A stretch of DNA of 8,179 bases from an uncultured Oscillibacter sp. (lineage in GTDB: Bacteria; Bacillota; Clostridia; Oscillospirales; Oscillospiraceae): positions 1 through 8,179 of the forward strand of contig UQMC01000090.1 of NCBI GenBank assembly GCA_900542115.1. The letters are read 5' to 3'. Under the pieces are notes generated by a model that was given only the letters and a program-made list of their open reading frames with translations, searched no databases and was not told the DNA's origin. Position numbers and translations under genes: made by a program. Shown piece after piece: positions 6,650 to 8,179 of the stretch; position 1 is the stretch's first letter; the number at the start of each line of letters is the position of its first letter.

Positions 6650-7957
6650 ATGAAGGTAACAGTGATCGGCGCGGGACTTGCCGGCAGTGAATGCGCGTGG
6701 CAGTTGGCCCAGCGGGGAATACAGGTGCGGCTTTGTGAAATGAAGCCGGAAAAAATGACGCCCGCCCATACAACGGAATATTTCGCGGAGCTTTGCTGCT
6801 CCAACTCTCTGCGGGGCGCTGCGCTGGAAAATGCCGTGGGCCTTTTGAAAGAAGAACTGCGGCGGCTGGACAGTCTCATTCTCCAATGTGCCGATGCGAC
6901 CCGTGTGGAGGCCGGCGGTGCTCTGGCGGTGGATCGCCACGGCTTTGCCAAGCTGGTTACGGAGAAAATTCGCAGCCATCCCAATATCACGGTAGTCCCC
7001 GGCGAGGTGACGGACATTCCGGAGGGAGAGGTCATCATTGCCTCCGGTCCGCTGACTTCCGATGCACTGGCGGAAAAGCTGCAAACGCTGTTGGGCGCGA
7101 ACAGCGACCTCCACTTTTTTGATGCGGCGGCGCCGCTGGTGTCTTCCGAAAGTGTGGATATGAATTATGCGTGGATGGGCTCCCGCTATGACAAGGGCAC
7201 AGATGATTATGTAAACTGCCCTATGAATCAGGAGGAGTATGACGCTTTCTGGAAGGAGCTGACAGCGGCGCAGGAGGCGGAGGTCCACGGCTTTGAGGAC
7301 AGTCAGGTTTTTGAGGGCTGTATGCCGGTGGAGGTCATGGCCCGCCGGGGCCATGATACGCTGCTGTACGGTCCGCTGAAATCCCGTGGACTGGACGATC
7401 CCCGGACGGGCCGCTGGCCCTATGCTGTGGTGCAGCTGCGGCGGGACAATGCCGAGGGCAGCGTTTATAATCTGGTGGGCTTCCAGACCCACCTGAAATT
7501 TCCGGAGCAGAAGCGGGTGTTCTCCATGATCCCGGCGCTGCATAACGCGGAATTTCTGCGCTACGGTGTGATGCACCGCAATACATTTTTGGATTCCCCT
7601 CGGCTGCTGGACCGGTATTACCGGCTGAAAAAGGAACCCCGCATTGCCTTTGCCGGACAGATGACCGGCGTGGAGGGCTACGTGGAGTCCGCCGCCAGTG
7701 GCTTCTTGGTGGGCATTGAAATGGCCCGGCGGCTGAAGGGCCAGCCTCCGGTGGATTTCCCCCGGGAGATGGCCGTTGGAGCCTTGGCGCTGTATATTTC
7801 CAACGAGTCTGTCACTCAGTTCCAGCCCATGAATATCAACTTCGGCATCATCCCGCCGCTGGACCACTTTGTAAAGGGCAAGCGGAACAAGAACGCTGAA
7901 ATTTCCCAGCGTGCACTGGAAATTCTGGAAATGAAAAAGGCCGATATTCTGGCCTGA
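6650..7957 (+). CDS. trmFO: tRNA (uracil-54-C5)-methyltransferase, folate/FAD dependent
   Basis: TrmFO (formerly Gid) makes ribothymidine at position 54 of the tRNA T-loop, using methylenetetrahydrofolate as carbon donor and FADH2 as reductant rather than S-adenosylmethionine. The 435 residues match the family length. The FAD-binding Rossmann motif is VTVIGAGLAGSECAWQLA (3-20). CCSNSLRG (49-56) contains the cysteine (Cys50) matching the flavin-linked one studied in Bacillus subtilis, and FEGCMPVEVMARRGHD (221-236) contains Cys224, matching the catalytic nucleophile. Further family blocks are VGFQTHLKFPEQKRVFSMIP, MHRNTFLDSPRLL, FAGQMTGVEGYVESAASG and the terminal NFGIIPPL. I chose the ATG at 6650, eight bases after AAAGGA; an in-frame TTG two codons earlier is less likely. 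It follows topA by 37 bases, a gene pair widely kept in Firmicutes, and precedes plsX by 58 bases. Confidence 0.97.
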   Translation: MKVTVIGAGLAGSECAWQLAQRGIQVRLCEMKPEKMTPAHTTEYFAELCCSNSLRGAALENAVGLLKEELRRLDSLILQCADATRVEAGGALAVDRHGFAKLVTEKIRSHPNITVVPGEVTDIPEGEVIIASGPLTSDALAEKLQTLLGANSDLHFFDAAAPLVSSESVDMNYAWMGSRYDKGTDDYVNCPMNQEEYDAFWKELTAAQEAEVHGFEDSQVFEGCMPVEVMARRGHDTLLYGPLKSRGLDDPRTGRWPYAVVQLRRDNAEGSVYNLVGFQTHLKFPEQKRVFSMIPALHNAEFLRYGVMHRNTFLDSPRLLDRYYRLKKEPRIAFAGQMTGVEGYVESAASGFLVGIEMARRLKGQPPVDFPREMAVGALALYISNESVTQFQPMNINFGIIPPLDHFVKGKRNKNAEISQRALEILEMKKADILA

Positions 7958-8002
7958 GCGAAAAGAAAATGCTTCGGCCATTGGACGGAGCGTGTTCCCC
8001 TG

Positions 8003-8010
8003 AAAGGAGG
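8003..8010 (+). promoter_or_regulatory. Ribosome binding site of plsX
   Basis: AAAGGAGG is a nearly full match to the 16S rRNA 3' end, five bases before the ATG at 8016. It confirms the start of the truncated gene. Confidence 0.85.
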
Positions 8011-8015
8011 AAGCA

Positions 8016-8179
8016 ATGAAAATTATCATAGACGCCATGGGCGGCGACAACGCGCCTAAAGCGATCGTAGAGGGTGCATTGGCGGCCCACACCCAAACCG
8101 GCGCCGAAATTGTACTGGTAGGGCAGGAGAATGCGATTCGTGACTGTCTGGCAGGCCTGCTGCCGGAGGGTGTAGAGAT
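8016..8179 (+). CDS. plsX: Phosphate acyltransferase PlsX (5' part only)
   Basis: PlsX converts acyl-ACP and phosphate into acyl-phosphate, the acyl donor for PlsY in making phosphatidic acid, and acts at the inner face of the membrane. Only the first 54 codons are in the window; the full family length is about 330-350 residues. The start MKIIIDAMGGDNAPKAIVEG is the typical opening of the family, with the DAMGGD(N/H)AP phosphate-site motif, followed by EIVLVGQENAIR. It begins 58 bases after trmFO with no strong promoter or terminator between them, so it is probably co-transcribed. No FapR-like operator is visible upstream, unlike in Bacillus. Confidence 0.95.
   Translation, partial: MKIIIDAMGGDNAPKAIVEGALAAHTQTGAEIVLVGQENAIRDCLAGLLPEGVE

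Noticed and set aside
4144..7038. Very long open frame (964 codons) on the minus strand opposite topA and the start of trmFO
   Set aside because: It is antisense to topA, whose catalytic motifs are complete. The translation is rich in H, R, G and L without any domain pattern, as expected from the complement of GC-rich codons.
7949..7982. Imperfect hairpin between trmFO and plsX (TGGCC...GGCCA)
   Set aside because: The stem has a central mismatch and a long loop, no U tract follows, and it overlaps the trmFO stop; it is not convincing as a terminator or attenuator.
7958..8015. FapR operator before plsX
   Set aside because: I looked for the known TTAGTACC-type palindrome of lipid-synthesis genes in Bacillus and did not see it.
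6401..8092. Long open frame (563 codons) on the minus strand opposite trmFO
   Set aside because: It spans the opposite strand of the topA tail, the trmFO gene and the plsX start, has no recognisable domain, and is explained by codon bias of the real genes.
1..8179. CRISPR arrays, tRNA or rRNA genes, transposases, phage or toxin-antitoxin genes
   Set aside because: No regularly spaced repeats, tRNA-like cloverleaf, transposase motif or similar signature was found on either strand by eye.

Overview
The window looks like a piece of chromosome from a Gram-positive Firmicute, most likely a Clostridia member of the Oscillospiraceae/Ruminococcaceae type. The evidence is strong GGAGG-type ribosome binding sites before every gene, SigA-type promoters, Clostridia-like protein sequences, GC-rich coding DNA on the right, and the order dprA - topA - trmFO - plsX. 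The taxonomic placement is inference from these traits only.

Left part (1 to about 1850, mostly minus strand, less GC-rich). A perfect 42-base palindrome at 11-52 acts as a probable bidirectional terminator. Reading leftwards toward it are a DUF2000-family protein gene (99-521) and, upstream of that, an AraC-family regulator (631-1442) that is broken by one missing base near 853-854. Further right, at 1565-1852, is the C-terminal remnant of a LysR-family regulator with no DNA-binding half. This side therefore looks like a small regulatory locus that is decaying, unless the AraC frameshift is a sequencing error.

Boundary (1853 to 2162). This stretch has no convincing gene. It holds a 40-base near-perfect palindrome (1876-1915) and two tandem SigA-like promoters (2018-2047 and 2066-2094), the second almost consensus, pointing right.

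Right part (2163 to 8179, plus strand, GC-rich). Five closely spaced genes look like one operon: a SpoU/TrmH-family RNA 2'-O-methyltransferase, dprA (single-strand DNA and RecA loading protein), topA (DNA topoisomerase I with a lysine/alanine-rich, histone H1-like tail), trmFO (folate-dependent methylation of tRNA U54), and the start of plsX (phospholipid precursor synthesis), which runs off the window. The gaps are 16 to 63 bases and none holds a strong terminator. The operon combines RNA modification, DNA processing and topology, and the entry to membrane lipid synthesis, all ordinary housekeeping.

I found no new defence, mobile or biosynthetic system. The points most worth a second look are the one-base break in the AraC gene, the mutually exclusive hairpins at the left edge, the LysR remnant, and the palindrome and tandem promoters in front of the operon.
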